From contig JAEWER010000030.1 in the NCBI GenBank assembly GCA_023389255.1, positions 1 to 37,487 of the forward strand: a stretch of 37,487 bases of DNA, read 5' to 3'. Positions 17,547 to 25,281 of this stretch are shown here, piece by piece (position 1 is the stretch's first letter; the number at the start of each line of letters is the position of its first letter). This DNA is from Bacillota bacterium (GTDB taxonomy: Bacteria > Bacillota > Clostridia > Saccharofermentanales > DTU023). Under the pieces are notes generated by a model. The model was not told the origin of the DNA and did no database searches. It saw only the letters and a list, made by a program, of their open reading frames with translations. Position numbers and translations under genes: made by a program.

Positions 17547-18905
17547 ATGAAGGTTTGCAAGTTTGGTGGTTCTTCTTTAGCTAATGCTACACAAATTAAA
17601 AAAGTAGCCGATATCATTTTAGATGATCCCCAACGCCAGTTGGTAGTAGTATCTGCCCCTGGTAAATCCAGACCCTCCGAAATGAAAGTCACTGATCTAT
17701 TAATAGCTTTAGCACACGCTAAGCTCAATAAAACACAGGCTAATCATGAGCGCAATCTAGTTTTAAGGCGTTTCCAGAAAATTTGTTTAGATTTAGAATT
17801 ACCAAGCGATCTGTATGTAGATATTGAGAGCCTGCTAGATAAAGAAGTAGCAGATACAGATCGTCCTGCTATCGAATATATTGATGCTGTCAAATCGTTG
17901 GGAGAACAGTTCTGTGCCATGATTTTGGCAGCCTACTTGCGTACTCTGGATTTTGAAGCAACCTTTGTTGAACCTGGTGATGCAGGTATGTTGCTGACTG
18001 AGAATTTTGGTGATGCAGATTTGATAGATGATTGCATGCCAGATTTAGCTAAACTCAAAGATATTCCGGGCATCGTAGTTTTTCCTGGCTTCTATGGCTA
18101 CACCAGAAGTGGTAAGCGTGTAACTTTTTCGCGTGGTGGCTCTGATATCACTGGTTCAATTTTGGCTTGTGCTGTCGACGCTTCACTCTATGAAGTTTGG
18201 ACTGATGTAGATGCAGTTTATTCAGTTAGCCCAGAATTGGTACAAGATCCTCATATGATTCGCGAGCTCAGCTACCGTGAGATGCGGGAACTAGCCTATT
18301 CAGGTGCAGTCGTTATCCATCCCGAGGCAATGGTGCCAGTTTTACACAAGGGCATTGATATTCACTTGCTCAATACCGATAATCCCGATGCAGCTGGTAC
18401 TTTGGTGGTCAGAGAACGCACTAACTTTGAGGGTGTAGTAACAGGTATCGCAGGCTCCAAACACTTTGTCAGCTTGAATGTCTCACATTATTTAATGAAT
18501 CGAAGAGTTGGTATTGTTGCTGATATTTTGCGTATTTTAGCCGAGGAGAAAGTTTCCTTTGAGCACATGCCGTCTGGTATCGATTCTGTCAGTATCATTC
18601 TGAGAGAAGAAAATTTTCCTAGAGAGACTGAGCGCCGTGTAATTCGTCGTATCCGTGACGAATTAGAATTGCACGAAGTTGAGGTCTATCGTGGCTTAGC
18701 CTTAGTTATGTTAGTTGGTGAAGCTATGGCAGACACCGTCGGTGTAACAGCACGTGCAGTTACAGCTTTGAGTAGAGCCAATGTTAGCTTAGAGATGATT
18801 ATTCAAGATCATTCAGAAATGAGCGTTATTTTTATTGTTGATAGTAAGTTCTGTAACTACAGCGTGGAGACTTTGTACTATGAATTCTTCACTCGACAAT
18901 ACTAG
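17547..18905 (+). CDS. lysC: Aspartate kinase
   Basis: Aspartokinase phosphorylates L-aspartate in the first step towards lysine, diaminopimelate, threonine and methionine. The N-terminal KFGGSSLANA and VVVSAPGKS are the nucleotide-binding signatures of the amino-acid kinase fold. The segment FSRGGSDITGSI forms the catalytic centre. Two ACT domains follow from about residue 310 (VSLNVSHYLMN, then LVMLVGEAM). The 452-residue length and the KVTDLLIA segment resemble B. subtilis aspartokinase III (YclM) and E. coli LysC, single-chain enzymes without an internal beta-subunit start. AAGGAGG lies eight bases upstream of the ATG. Feedback control by lysine or threonine through the ACT domains is expected, but the ligand cannot be read from the sequence. 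Confidence 0.95.
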   Translation: MKVCKFGGSSLANATQIKKVADIILDDPQRQLVVVSAPGKSRPSEMKVTDLLIALAHAKLNKTQANHERNLVLRRFQKICLDLELPSDLYVDIESLLDKEVADTDRPAIEYIDAVKSLGEQFCAMILAAYLRTLDFEATFVEPGDAGMLLTENFGDADLIDDCMPDLAKLKDIPGIVVFPGFYGYTRSGKRVTFSRGGSDITGSILACAVDASLYEVWTDVDAVYSVSPELVQDPHMIRELSYREMRELAYSGAVVIHPEAMVPVLHKGIDIHLLNTDNPDAAGTLVVRERTNFEGVVTGIAGSKHFVSLNVSHYLMNRRVGIVADILRILAEEKVSFEHMPSGIDSVSIILREENFPRETERRVIRRIRDELELHEVEVYRGLALVMLVGEAMADTVGVTARAVTALSRANVSLEMIIQDHSEMSVIFIVDSKFCNYSVETLYYEFFTRQY

Positions 18906-18915
18906 GTAAAAAGAC

Positions 18916-19362
18916 ATGAGTAAGGGAGAAAAGTTATTGGCTGGCAATCCCAATGCTCGCCACGATTATCATATTCTATCTACGTATGAAGCTGGTATGG
19001 AATTGACAGGCACTGAAGTTAAGTCAATTCGTCGAGGAAAAGTTAATATACGTGATTCCTATATCAATATTCGTCAAGGAGAGATGTGGTTGCTCAATAC
19101 CCATGTGTCACCGTATGAAGAAGGAAATCGTTTCAATGTTGATCCTTTGCGCAAAAGACGCTTGTTAATGCACAAGCAGGAAATTCGTGTCCTGGAACAA
19201 AAGGTGCGCTTAGACGGTTTGACCTTGGTGCCACTTCGTGTTTATTTACGCAAGGGTATAATTAAACTTGAATTAGGTTTAGCACGCGGTAAAAAGAATT
19301 ACGATAAACGTCAAGATATGATCAAACGAGAAGCAGAAAGAGCGATCAAACAGCATTTATAG
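18916..19362 (+). CDS. smpB: SmpB, tmRNA-binding protein
   Basis: SmpB binds tmRNA and delivers it to stalled ribosomes for trans-translation. The OB-fold core shows NPNARHDYHIL, ELTGTEVKSIRRGKVNIRDSY and NTHVSPYEEGN. The C-terminal tail RGKKNYDKRQDMIKREAER is the part that reads the empty mRNA channel. The length of 148 is normal. It starts 10 bases after the lysC stop. I did not find ssrA (tmRNA), often a neighbour of smpB, anywhere in the window. Confidence 0.96.
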   Translation: MSKGEKLLAGNPNARHDYHILSTYEAGMELTGTEVKSIRRGKVNIRDSYINIRQGEMWLLNTHVSPYEEGNRFNVDPLRKRRLLMHKQEIRVLEQKVRLDGLTLVPLRVYLRKGIIKLELGLARGKKNYDKRQDMIKREAERAIKQHL

Positions 19363-19369
19363 GGGGTGA
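19361..19369 (+). promoter_or_regulatory. Strong ribosome site pointing to an ATT start
   Basis: AGGGGGTGA, close to the ideal AAGGAGGTGA, overlaps the smpB stop. The frame that encodes the phosphatase has no ATG, GTG or TTG between an in-frame stop at 19305-19307 and the middle of the conserved domain. The codons at good spacing are ATT 19374 (seven bases from the G-run) and ATT 19377. Confidence 0.6.
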
Positions 19370-19373
19370 GCAT

Positions 19374-20786
19374 ATTATTCAGATAAACTACACAGGTATA
19401 ACCGATTCAGGTCATTCTGAGAAATCGAATCAGGATAGTTTTCTCTGTAATGAGCGTTTTCTCCCTGACACAATTCATAGTTATGAAGAGCATAGTGATA
19501 AGGCTAAACAGAAGTGCCAAATTTATGCAGTCTGTGATGGCATCGGTGGATCTGGGCTAGGAGATATAGCTGGCAGATATGCACAAGAGATTTTACTCAA
19601 TGCTACTAAGTTACTCGATGAAGGTGCTGATCCAGCTTTCGTTTTTCAGGTCTTTGCCCAAAGCTATGCCCAAAGAGCAGACGAACTATTGCAAGAGCGT
19701 TTGAGTAAGCATGTAGACCAAGTGGTTGGTTGTTCTATTGCTTTTATTCTAATTATCGAAGATATTGCTTATACCCTAAACATAGGTAATCTGAATTTGC
19801 TGTTGCGTCATGAAGGCAAGGTTTATCGCTTAAGCAAGGAAAGTAGATTATCGCAGGACACACTCACTAGTTGTCCGCTTAATTTCTTAGGTAATCGCCC
19901 TGGGCAACGTGAATTGGTAGTTGATGATATGGCTGAGATTAAGCTCAACTTAGGAGATCGTCTAGTCTTAGCATCTGATGGTATGTCATTATCAGCAAAG
20001 CAGTGGGGTGAAGTTTTATGTCAAGAACAAGAGCAAGCTAGCTGTGGTAAGAAGTTGTTTGAATTAGCGCAAGAGCGCAATCCCATGGACAACAAAACAT
20101 TAATTGTTTTGGATGTAGTTGAACCAGAGGTTGAAGTTAAAGACGAAAAAGTTGAGCAATCAGCAAAAACTGAAGCAGAAGAGCATCCGGTAGCGGGTGA
20201 ACATCAAACGTCCAAGCAGTCAGCGATCAATTTGGATTTCCTAGTAACAAACGAGGAAGAAACCAATTCTTTACATGTAAGCGAGCAAACAGACAAGCAA
20301 GAAGATGAGAACTTGCTTGATCGTTTTACTTTGGCAAACTTTGATCCCGAACAACATCGCAATCTCGATAGATATGAAGATGTTGACGATATTTACCGTG
20401 AGGGTAGCTATCAGCTAAATAATGATCCTTTTTATCGTAATTCAGATGATTACTACGAGAACGAAGATGATGCCTACGCTTTAGGATATGAAGCAACCGA
20501 AGACGTGGCTTACAACGATGATTACGACTATGAACCAGATTATGATTTAGAGCAACCAGCTCAGGCCAAGTATCGCAAGCGTCGAAAGAAGCATGAAGTA
20601 GCTAAAAGTCGTAGTAAAGCGAAGAAACAAAGAAGAAAGAACCCGCAACATAGACAATTACCAGAAACTAAAATGAGTCTGGGGTCTCGGTTTGGGGCTG
20701 GTGTTAAACTGTTCTTCCAGTCGCTTGGTTTCGGAATTTTGCTCGGCTTTCTCTTGATGTTGTTAGCATATATTTTCTTGTGGTAG
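19374..20786 (+). CDS. PP2C-family Ser/Thr phosphatase with C-terminal membrane anchor (ATT start)
   Basis: This is a metal-dependent PP2C (PPM) protein phosphatase. The conserved N-terminal motif YTGITDSGHSEKSNQDSF and the metal-site motif AVCDGIGGSGLGDIA are encoded upstream of the first TTG/ATG codon, so the gene must start near 19374. From ATT 19374 the product begins (M)IQINYTGITDSG, as PP2C proteins do, and has 470 residues. Later motifs LVLASDGMS and NPMDNKTLIVLDV complete the metal site. The catalytic domain ends near residue 245. An acidic, Asp/Glu/Tyr-rich linker of about 150 residues follows, then a basic stretch and a C-terminal helix (GFGILLGFLLMLLAYIFLW). The enzyme is therefore tail-anchored facing the cytoplasm. 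No PASTA kinase is next to it. Confidence 0.87.
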   Translation: MIQINYTGITDSGHSEKSNQDSFLCNERFLPDTIHSYEEHSDKAKQKCQIYAVCDGIGGSGLGDIAGRYAQEILLNATKLLDEGADPAFVFQVFAQSYAQRADELLQERLSKHVDQVVGCSIAFILIIEDIAYTLNIGNLNLLLRHEGKVYRLSKESRLSQDTLTSCPLNFLGNRPGQRELVVDDMAEIKLNLGDRLVLASDGMSLSAKQWGEVLCQEQEQASCGKKLFELAQERNPMDNKTLIVLDVVEPEVEVKDEKVEQSAKTEAEEHPVAGEHQTSKQSAINLDFLVTNEEETNSLHVSEQTDKQEDENLLDRFTLANFDPEQHRNLDRYEDVDDIYREGSYQLNNDPFYRNSDDYYENEDDAYALGYEATEDVAYNDDYDYEPDYDLEQPAQAKYRKRRKKHEVAKSRSKAKKQRRKNPQHRQLPETKMSLGSRFGAGVKLFFQSLGFGILLGFLLMLLAYIFLW

Positions 20787-20793
20787 GTCAAAA

Positions 20794-21288
20794 GTGAAAA
20801 GATTGGGCTATATCAATTGGGATGAATACTTTATGGGTATTGCGCTGATGGCAGCGCACAGAAGCAAGGATCCTAATACGCAAGTTGGTGCTTGCATTGT
20901 TGATCAAGACAATAAAATTATTTCTTTAGGCTATAACGGTATGCCTAGAGGCTGTTCTGATGATGAGTTTCCCTGGGAACGGGAGGGAGATACCTTACAA
21001 ACAAAGTATCCGTATGTTTGCCATGCTGAGTTAAACGCAATTTTGAATAGTTCAGGTAAAGATTTGCAAGGGTGCAAAATCTACGTGCCTCTATTTCCTT
21101 GCAATGAGTGTTCAAAAGCAATCATTCAATCGGGGATTAGAGAAGTGATATATCTGTCAGACAAATATGCCGATCAGCCAATTTTTAAGGCATCTAAGCG
21201 CATGATGGATGCGGCAGGTGTAAATTACCACTCGCTCAAAACAGAGCTCAAAGAACTAATGATATCGTTTGATCCTAATAGAGTATAA
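20794..21288 (+). CDS. dCMP deaminase
   Basis: Deoxycytidylate deaminase converts dCMP to dUMP, the substrate for thymidylate synthase. Zinc ligands are His77 and Cys103/Cys106, and Glu79 is the proton shuttle (CHAELNAI and PCNEC). The allosteric and substrate segment GYNGMPRGCSD is typical. The length of 164 is normal. The GTG start is favoured because the first ATG lies inside the conserved helix after NWDEYF. It is probably the last gene of the lysC transcript, since a strong terminator follows two bases after its stop. With the dUTPase downstream it would provide two routes to dUMP. Confidence 0.95.
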   Translation: MKRLGYINWDEYFMGIALMAAHRSKDPNTQVGACIVDQDNKIISLGYNGMPRGCSDDEFPWEREGDTLQTKYPYVCHAELNAILNSSGKDLQGCKIYVPLFPCNECSKAIIQSGIREVIYLSDKYADQPIFKASKRMMDAAGVNYHSLKTELKELMISFDPNRV

Positions 21289-21289
21289 A

Positions 21290-21314
21290 AGAACCTCAGT
21301 TTAGCTGAGGTTCT
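21290..21314. terminator. Strong bidirectional terminator
   Basis: AGAACCTCAG (21290-21299) pairs perfectly with CTGAGGTTCT (21305-21314) around a TTTAG loop, a 10-base-pair stem. On the minus strand the stem is followed by TTTTATAC. On the plus strand it is followed by a T-rich CTTAATTTT. It lies between convergent dCMP deaminase and DUF3021 genes and probably serves both. Confidence 0.85.
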
Positions 21315-21329
21315 CTTAATTTTACTTAT

Positions 21330-21785
21330 TTATTTGTGTAAGTACTCGTTCAAGCGCTTAATGTTTGCTCGATACTGGTAGTAGAAGCCCAACCAAATAC
21401 AGGCATAGATTAACCAGTTGATTAGTAAAAATCCAACTACACTACCCAAGGTAAAGGGGAAAAATTTTAGAAGGTATGCCATACATAACAACGAAACAGA
21501 AGTTATAGTAGCGCTACAAACTGTTTTCACCAACAAGGATTGAATTTTATCTGAATTATAAATCATACTTGTCAGACTGCCTATTCCACCGACCACGGCG
21601 TAAGCAATACGAGCGACTACAGCCGCGTGATTGATACTTTTGAATTGTTCGACAAATTCTGGCGTACCAACTAAAACATTACTTTGATACACTTCGGCAA
21701 AAATCATCTCCGAGATTACACCAATTGTTATACCGATACATGCACCGAGGATAAGGTGACCAATAATTTTTTTTATTGCTTTCAT
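21330..21785 (-). CDS. DUF3021-family membrane protein
   Basis: A 151-residue protein with four predicted membrane helices at about residues 6-28, 56-78, 87-107 and 113-135, and a basic C-terminal tail. This size and layout match the DUF3021 family. In Firmicutes that family is regularly encoded beside a small LytTR DNA-binding protein, exactly as here, with a 13-base gap. Known relatives act as membrane inhibitors or partners of the LytTR regulator, and I infer the same role. A good AAGGAAAG site precedes the ATG. The substrate or signal cannot be deduced. Confidence 0.75.
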   Translation of the reverse strand: MKAIKKIIGHLILGACIGITIGVISEMIFAEVYQSNVLVGTPEFVEQFKSINHAAVVARIAYAVVGGIGSLTSMIYNSDKIQSLLVKTVCSATITSVSLLCMAYLLKFFPFTLGSVVGFLLINWLIYACIWLGFYYQYRANIKRLNEYLHK

Positions 21786-21798
21786 AGTGCTTTCCTTT

Positions 21799-22242
21799 CT
21801 ACAAGCCCAAAGCCTGTTTAAAGTTTTTTATGGAACGTCTAGAAACAAAGCTATAACTTCCGTCATGTAGATAAAGCTTAATGGTTCCATCGTAGGATAG
21901 ATCCAGTCGATCGATGAAGTGGCGATTGACAATCTCCGATTGCGATATGCGAATGAAGTTTTGCGGTAAACTGTTGGCTAAGCTAGAGATACTTTGGCGT
22001 AATTTCCAGCTACCTTTGGCTGTTTGTACCCAGACTTGCTTATCACTAATAAAGATGCGTTTAATCTGGGCAAGATCAACTAACACCAGCTGGTTGTCAG
22101 CATAAGCAATCAATTGCTCAGTCTGTTGTTGTAAACTATTGAGCGCTACTAATACCTGTTGTAGTTCTACAGAATTACTAGGCGCCACCAAATTTACTTG
22201 CAATTCTTGGCAACTTTCATCGTAGTTAACTTTAATCTGCAT
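21799..22242 (-). CDS. Small LytTR DNA-binding regulator
   Basis: The C-terminal half is a LytTR domain: QIKRIFISDKQVWVQTAKGSW, then the NFIRISQSEIVNRHFID segment and a C-terminal SRRSIKNFKQAL. There is no receiver domain, so it is not a classical response regulator. The N-terminal half (about 1-60) is a small domain seen in stand-alone LytTR proteins. An upstream ATG at 22272 is open, but AAAAGGAG lies seven bases before the ATG at 22242, inside that longer reading frame. The 147-residue form is therefore preferred. It is followed by its DUF3021 partner. It probably controls its own operon and a few membrane or transport genes, which is inference. Confidence 0.85.
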   Translation of the reverse strand: MQIKVNYDESCQELQVNLVAPSNSVELQQVLVALNSLQQQTEQLIAYADNQLVLVDLAQIKRIFISDKQVWVQTAKGSWKLRQSISSLANSLPQNFIRISQSEIVNRHFIDRLDLSYDGTIKLYLHDGSYSFVSRRSIKNFKQALGL

Positions 22243-22375
22243 ACTCGCTCCTTTTCTAGACACCTCTAGCATCGGCGATAACTATTATGAAAACAATAGC
22301 AGTTTAGCTAAGTGGTTGCTTTAATTAGTTATACGGTAAGTTTTACTGCATTTTCATATTATGTGAGTTCTGCCA

Positions 22376-22408
22376 AATAAAAAGCAGGATTTCAAACTGA
22401 AATCCTGC
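22376..22408 (-). terminator. Intrinsic terminator of adhE
   Basis: GCAGGATTTC and GAAATCCTGC (22384-22393 and 22399-22408) form a perfect 10-base-pair stem with a five-base loop. On the minus strand it is followed by TTTTTATTT. It lies 28 bases after the adhE stop. The rest of the gap up to the LytTR gene (22243-22375) is A/T-rich and must hold the LytTR promoter, but no clear one was recognised. Confidence 0.9.
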
Positions 22409-22435
22409 CAGAGTAAAGGAATAGAGGGATAACTA

Positions 22436-25063
22436 TTAAATGAGATCGTAATTGACAGTTCCTTCATAAGCATCACGTAAAATCTGCTCCATATCGCTGA
22501 CCAAGGGTAAGCGGGGGTTAGCAGGAGAGCATTGATCTTCGTAAGCTAACATGGCTAAATCGTGGATTGAGTCATAGTAAGCTTTTTCATCAACACCCAT
22601 TTCACGGAAGCTTGAGGGCATACCTAAGCGTCTTGCCAGATCATAGACAGCTTTGGCGTAAGCTTTGACTGCTTCTCTCGGAGTGGCGCAAGGCAGACCT
22701 AGCATCTTAGCTGCTTCTTGGATCTTTTCATCAGCACGATAGTAGTTGTACTTCGGCCAAGTAGACATCTTGTTGGGCTTGGTGCCGTTATACATGATGA
22801 TATGAGGCAAGAGAACGGAGTTGGTACGTCCGTGGACTGTGTGGTGTAAACCACCAATCTTATGTGCCAAGGAGTGAGAAATTCCTAAGAAGGCATTAGC
22901 AAACGCCATACCTGCAATAGTGGATGCATTGTGCATTTTTTCTTTTGCTTCAGGATCCTTATTGCCATTCTTCACTGAACGCTCTAAGTATTTGAAAACC
23001 AGCTTAATAGCTTGTAAGGCTAGACCATCAGTGTAGTCACTGGCTAGAGTAGAAATTAAAGCCTCAGTTGCGTGTGTCAGAACATCCATGCCTGTATCAG
23101 CGGCAATAAAGCCAGGAACATCCATAACTAGAGCTGGATCTACGATAGCAACGTTAGGTGTTAAGGCATAGTCGGCCACAGGATATTTCTTATTGTTTTT
23201 CTTATCTGAAACAACAACGAAAGGAGTGATTTCTGAACCTGTACCTGAAGTGGTGGGGATACAGACCATACGAGCTTTTTTACCGAGATCCGGGAAGCGG
23301 AAAGCACGTTTGCGAATATCCATGAATTTTTGCACCATATCACGGAAATCAACCTCAGGTTGTTCATAGAACATCCACATTGATTTAGCGGCATCCATAG
23401 GGGAGCCACCACCCAAAGCGATGATAGTATCGGGTTTGAAGTCGTGCATCAACTCCACACCTTTTTGAATGGTAGTGATATCTGGATCGGGCTCAACTGA
23501 GGGGAAGAGTTGGTAAACGCACTTCTCTCGACGTTGATCTAATTGATCAGTGATCTTTTTTACTAAGCCCAGTGATACCATCGCATGGTCACAGACGATG
23601 AATACACGATGCACATCGCGCATGTCACGCAGATATTGAATTGAATCGCGCTCAAAGTAAATGCGCGGAGGAACTTTAAACCACTGCATATTATTTCTTC
23701 TTCTTCCCACTTTTTTGATATTTAACAGATTGAGAGCACTGACATTGCCAGCGATGGAGTTGCCACCGTAGCTACCGCAACCCAAGGTAAGAGAAGGTAA
23801 GAATGAGTTATAAACATCACCGATACCGCCAAAGGTTGAAGGTGCATTCCAAATAACGCGAATAGCTTTCACAAGTTTGCCAAATTCATTGGACAACTCA
23901 GGATCGGCAGTATGAATAGCGGCTGAGTGACCTAAACCGTGGAATTCAACCATTTGTGCAGCCATTTGCATACCCTCTTCGGTACTGTTTGCTTTCAAAA
24001 TAGCGAGTACAGGGGAGAGCTTTTCACGTGTTAAAGGCTCTTTAAAGCCAACCTCTTTACATTCAACCGCAATGACTGAAGTTCTTTCCGGAACGGAGAA
24101 GCCTGCTTGTTCAGCAATCCAAGTGGCGGGTTTACCGACTACATCAGCATTGAGTTTTGCTTGTGCTACATCTTTGCTATTCGCTTTATAACCGAACATA
24201 AACTGTTCAAGTTTGGCTTTTTCAGCTTTAGTTGCAAAGTAGACATGGTATTCTTTCATCTCCTTGCAGAAGTCGTCATAAATTTCTTTATCGACGATTG
24301 CAGCCTGTTCTGAAGCACACACCATACCGTTATCAAATGCTTTAGACATGATGATGTCGTGTACAGCTTGACGAATATTAGCTGATTTCTCAACATAAGC
24401 GGGAACGTTACCAGCGCCTACACCCAGAGCAGGTTTACCGCAGCTATAGGCTGCTTTAACCATGGCGTTACCGCCAGTTGCTAAGATAGTTGCTACATCG
24501 GGGTGATGCATTAAGGCGTTAGTTGCTTCGAGTGAGGGTTCTGTAATCCATTGAATACAATCCTTCGGAGCACCGGCTGCCACAGCTGCTTCATAAACGA
24601 TTTTGGCAGCCTCAACTGAACACTGTTGTGCACTAGGATGGAAACCAAAAATGATTGGGTTTCTAGTTTTTAAACAAATCAAAGATTTAAAGATAGCAGT
24701 AGAAGTGGGGTTAGTGACCGGAGTAACACCGCAAACAACACCAACAGGGTCAGCGATGTGAACTAATCCCTCAACAGGTTCTTCCTTAATAACACCGCAA
24801 GTTTTCAGATTACGCATTTTGTTGACGACGTGTTCACAAGCAAATAAGTTCTTGGTAGCTTTGTCTTCAAACACGCCACGTCCTGTTTCTTTAACCGCCA
24901 TCTCAGCTAAATAACCGTGTTTATCTAAAGCTGCGACTGACGCCTTACCTACGATGTAATCAACTTGCTCTTGATCTAATTGTCTAAATGCTTCTAAGGC
25001 AACTTGCGCCTTGGCGACTAATTGATCAATTGATTGAGTAATGGCATTTTCTGCTTTTTCCAT
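22436..25063 (-). CDS. adhE: AdhE, bifunctional acetaldehyde-CoA/alcohol dehydrogenase
   Basis: AdhE reduces acetyl-CoA to acetaldehyde and then to ethanol, reoxidising two NADH in fermentation, and forms spirosomes. The N-terminal aldehyde dehydrogenase half (about 1-440) has catalytic Cys249 in FDNGMVCASEQ. The C-terminal iron alcohol dehydrogenase half (about 460-875) has the NAD site GGGSPMDAAKSMW. Its Fe ligands are Asp660, His664, His730 and His744, each seven residues on from the E. coli positions. The frame is open further upstream to 25114, but GGGAGGA precedes the ATG at 25063, giving 875 residues, the usual length. It stands as a single gene between a well-formed promoter with two operators and a strong terminator. 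Confidence 0.97.
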   Translation of the reverse strand: MEKAENAITQSIDQLVAKAQVALEAFRQLDQEQVDYIVGKASVAALDKHGYLAEMAVKETGRGVFEDKATKNLFACEHVVNKMRNLKTCGVIKEEPVEGLVHIADPVGVVCGVTPVTNPTSTAIFKSLICLKTRNPIIFGFHPSAQQCSVEAAKIVYEAAVAAGAPKDCIQWITEPSLEATNALMHHPDVATILATGGNAMVKAAYSCGKPALGVGAGNVPAYVEKSANIRQAVHDIIMSKAFDNGMVCASEQAAIVDKEIYDDFCKEMKEYHVYFATKAEKAKLEQFMFGYKANSKDVAQAKLNADVVGKPATWIAEQAGFSVPERTSVIAVECKEVGFKEPLTREKLSPVLAILKANSTEEGMQMAAQMVEFHGLGHSAAIHTADPELSNEFGKLVKAIRVIWNAPSTFGGIGDVYNSFLPSLTLGCGSYGGNSIAGNVSALNLLNIKKVGRRRNNMQWFKVPPRIYFERDSIQYLRDMRDVHRVFIVCDHAMVSLGLVKKITDQLDQRREKCVYQLFPSVEPDPDITTIQKGVELMHDFKPDTIIALGGGSPMDAAKSMWMFYEQPEVDFRDMVQKFMDIRKRAFRFPDLGKKARMVCIPTTSGTGSEITPFVVVSDKKNNKKYPVADYALTPNVAIVDPALVMDVPGFIAADTGMDVLTHATEALISTLASDYTDGLALQAIKLVFKYLERSVKNGNKDPEAKEKMHNASTIAGMAFANAFLGISHSLAHKIGGLHHTVHGRTNSVLLPHIIMYNGTKPNKMSTWPKYNYYRADEKIQEAAKMLGLPCATPREAVKAYAKAVYDLARRLGMPSSFREMGVDEKAYYDSIHDLAMLAYEDQCSPANPRLPLVSDMEQILRDAYEGTVNYDLI

Positions 25064-25090
25064 TGCTTGGGATCCTCCCTTATACCTTTC

Positions 25091-25105
25091 GGCAACGTTT
25101 ACGGA
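25091..25105 (-). promoter_or_regulatory. LacI/CcpA-type operator, proximal site at adhE
   Basis: On the minus strand the site reads TCCGTAAACGTTGCC, sharing twelve bases (TCCGTAAACGTT) with the distal site. It spans about -2 to +13 relative to the predicted adhE start of transcription, a position where a repressor would block initiation. The core CGTAAACGTTG resembles LacI-family and catabolite-repression (cre) operators. The protein that binds it is not known. Confidence 0.55.
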
Positions 25106-25109
25106 AAAT

Positions 25110-25138
25110 AGCATAAAACACGTTATTTACTTTGACAA
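25110..25138 (-). promoter_or_regulatory. Sigma-A promoter of adhE
   Basis: On the minus strand TTGTCA (25138-25133) and TATGCT (25115-25110) are separated by exactly 17 bases. The -35 matches five of six positions and the -10 four of six. Transcription would begin near 25103, giving a leader of about 40 bases with the GGGAGGA site. Two operator-like sites flank it. Confidence 0.7.
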
Positions 25139-25166
25139 TTAGTTAATTGACGATAAAAAGAGCATA

Positions 25167-25183
25167 TCCGTAAACGTTTACTG
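25167..25183 (-). promoter_or_regulatory. LacI/CcpA-type operator, distal site at adhE
   Basis: GTAAACGTTTAC (25170-25181) is a perfect 12-base palindrome. It is centred about 72 bases upstream of the predicted adhE transcription start and 79 bases from the centre of the proximal site. Read on the plus strand it shares TCCGTAAACGTT with the minus strand of the proximal site, so the two are inverted. This suggests one regulator bound twice, possibly with DNA looping. Confidence 0.6.
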
Positions 25184-25204
25184 TGCAAATAACAAAAAGT
25201 CTGC

Positions 25205-25233
25205 AAAGAAAAATCCTCACCATCTGGTGAGGA
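25205..25233 (-). terminator. Intrinsic terminator of the YitT-family gene
   Basis: TCCTCACC (25214-25221) pairs with GGTGAGGA (25226-25233) through eight perfect pairs with a four-base loop. The minus strand continues TTTTTCTTT. It lies 48 bases after the stop of the YitT-family gene and separates that transcript from the adhE promoter. Confidence 0.88.
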
Positions 25234-25281
25234 GAGGATTGGAGAGTTATTCAATAGTGATTGATGACTAAGTATGAATAG

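Noticed and set aside
19308..19373. Frameshift as the reason for the missing start codon of the phosphatase
   Set aside because: The frame is clean from the ribosome site onward and the family N-terminus begins exactly where an ATT follows a strong ribosome site. No partial motif appears in another frame. A base-call error at the start codon remains possible.
19689..20786. Phosphatase starting at TTG 19689
   Set aside because: This start removes the conserved metal-binding motifs NQDS and DGIGG, which are encoded in frame upstream; it has no ribosome site.
22243..22272. Longer LytTR protein starting at 22272
   Set aside because: The strong AAAAGGAG site lies inside this extension and fits the ATG at 22242.
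25064..25114. Longer adhE N-terminus starting at 25114
   Set aside because: The predicted transcript starts near 25103, after that codon on the minus strand, and the ribosome site fits the ATG at 25063.
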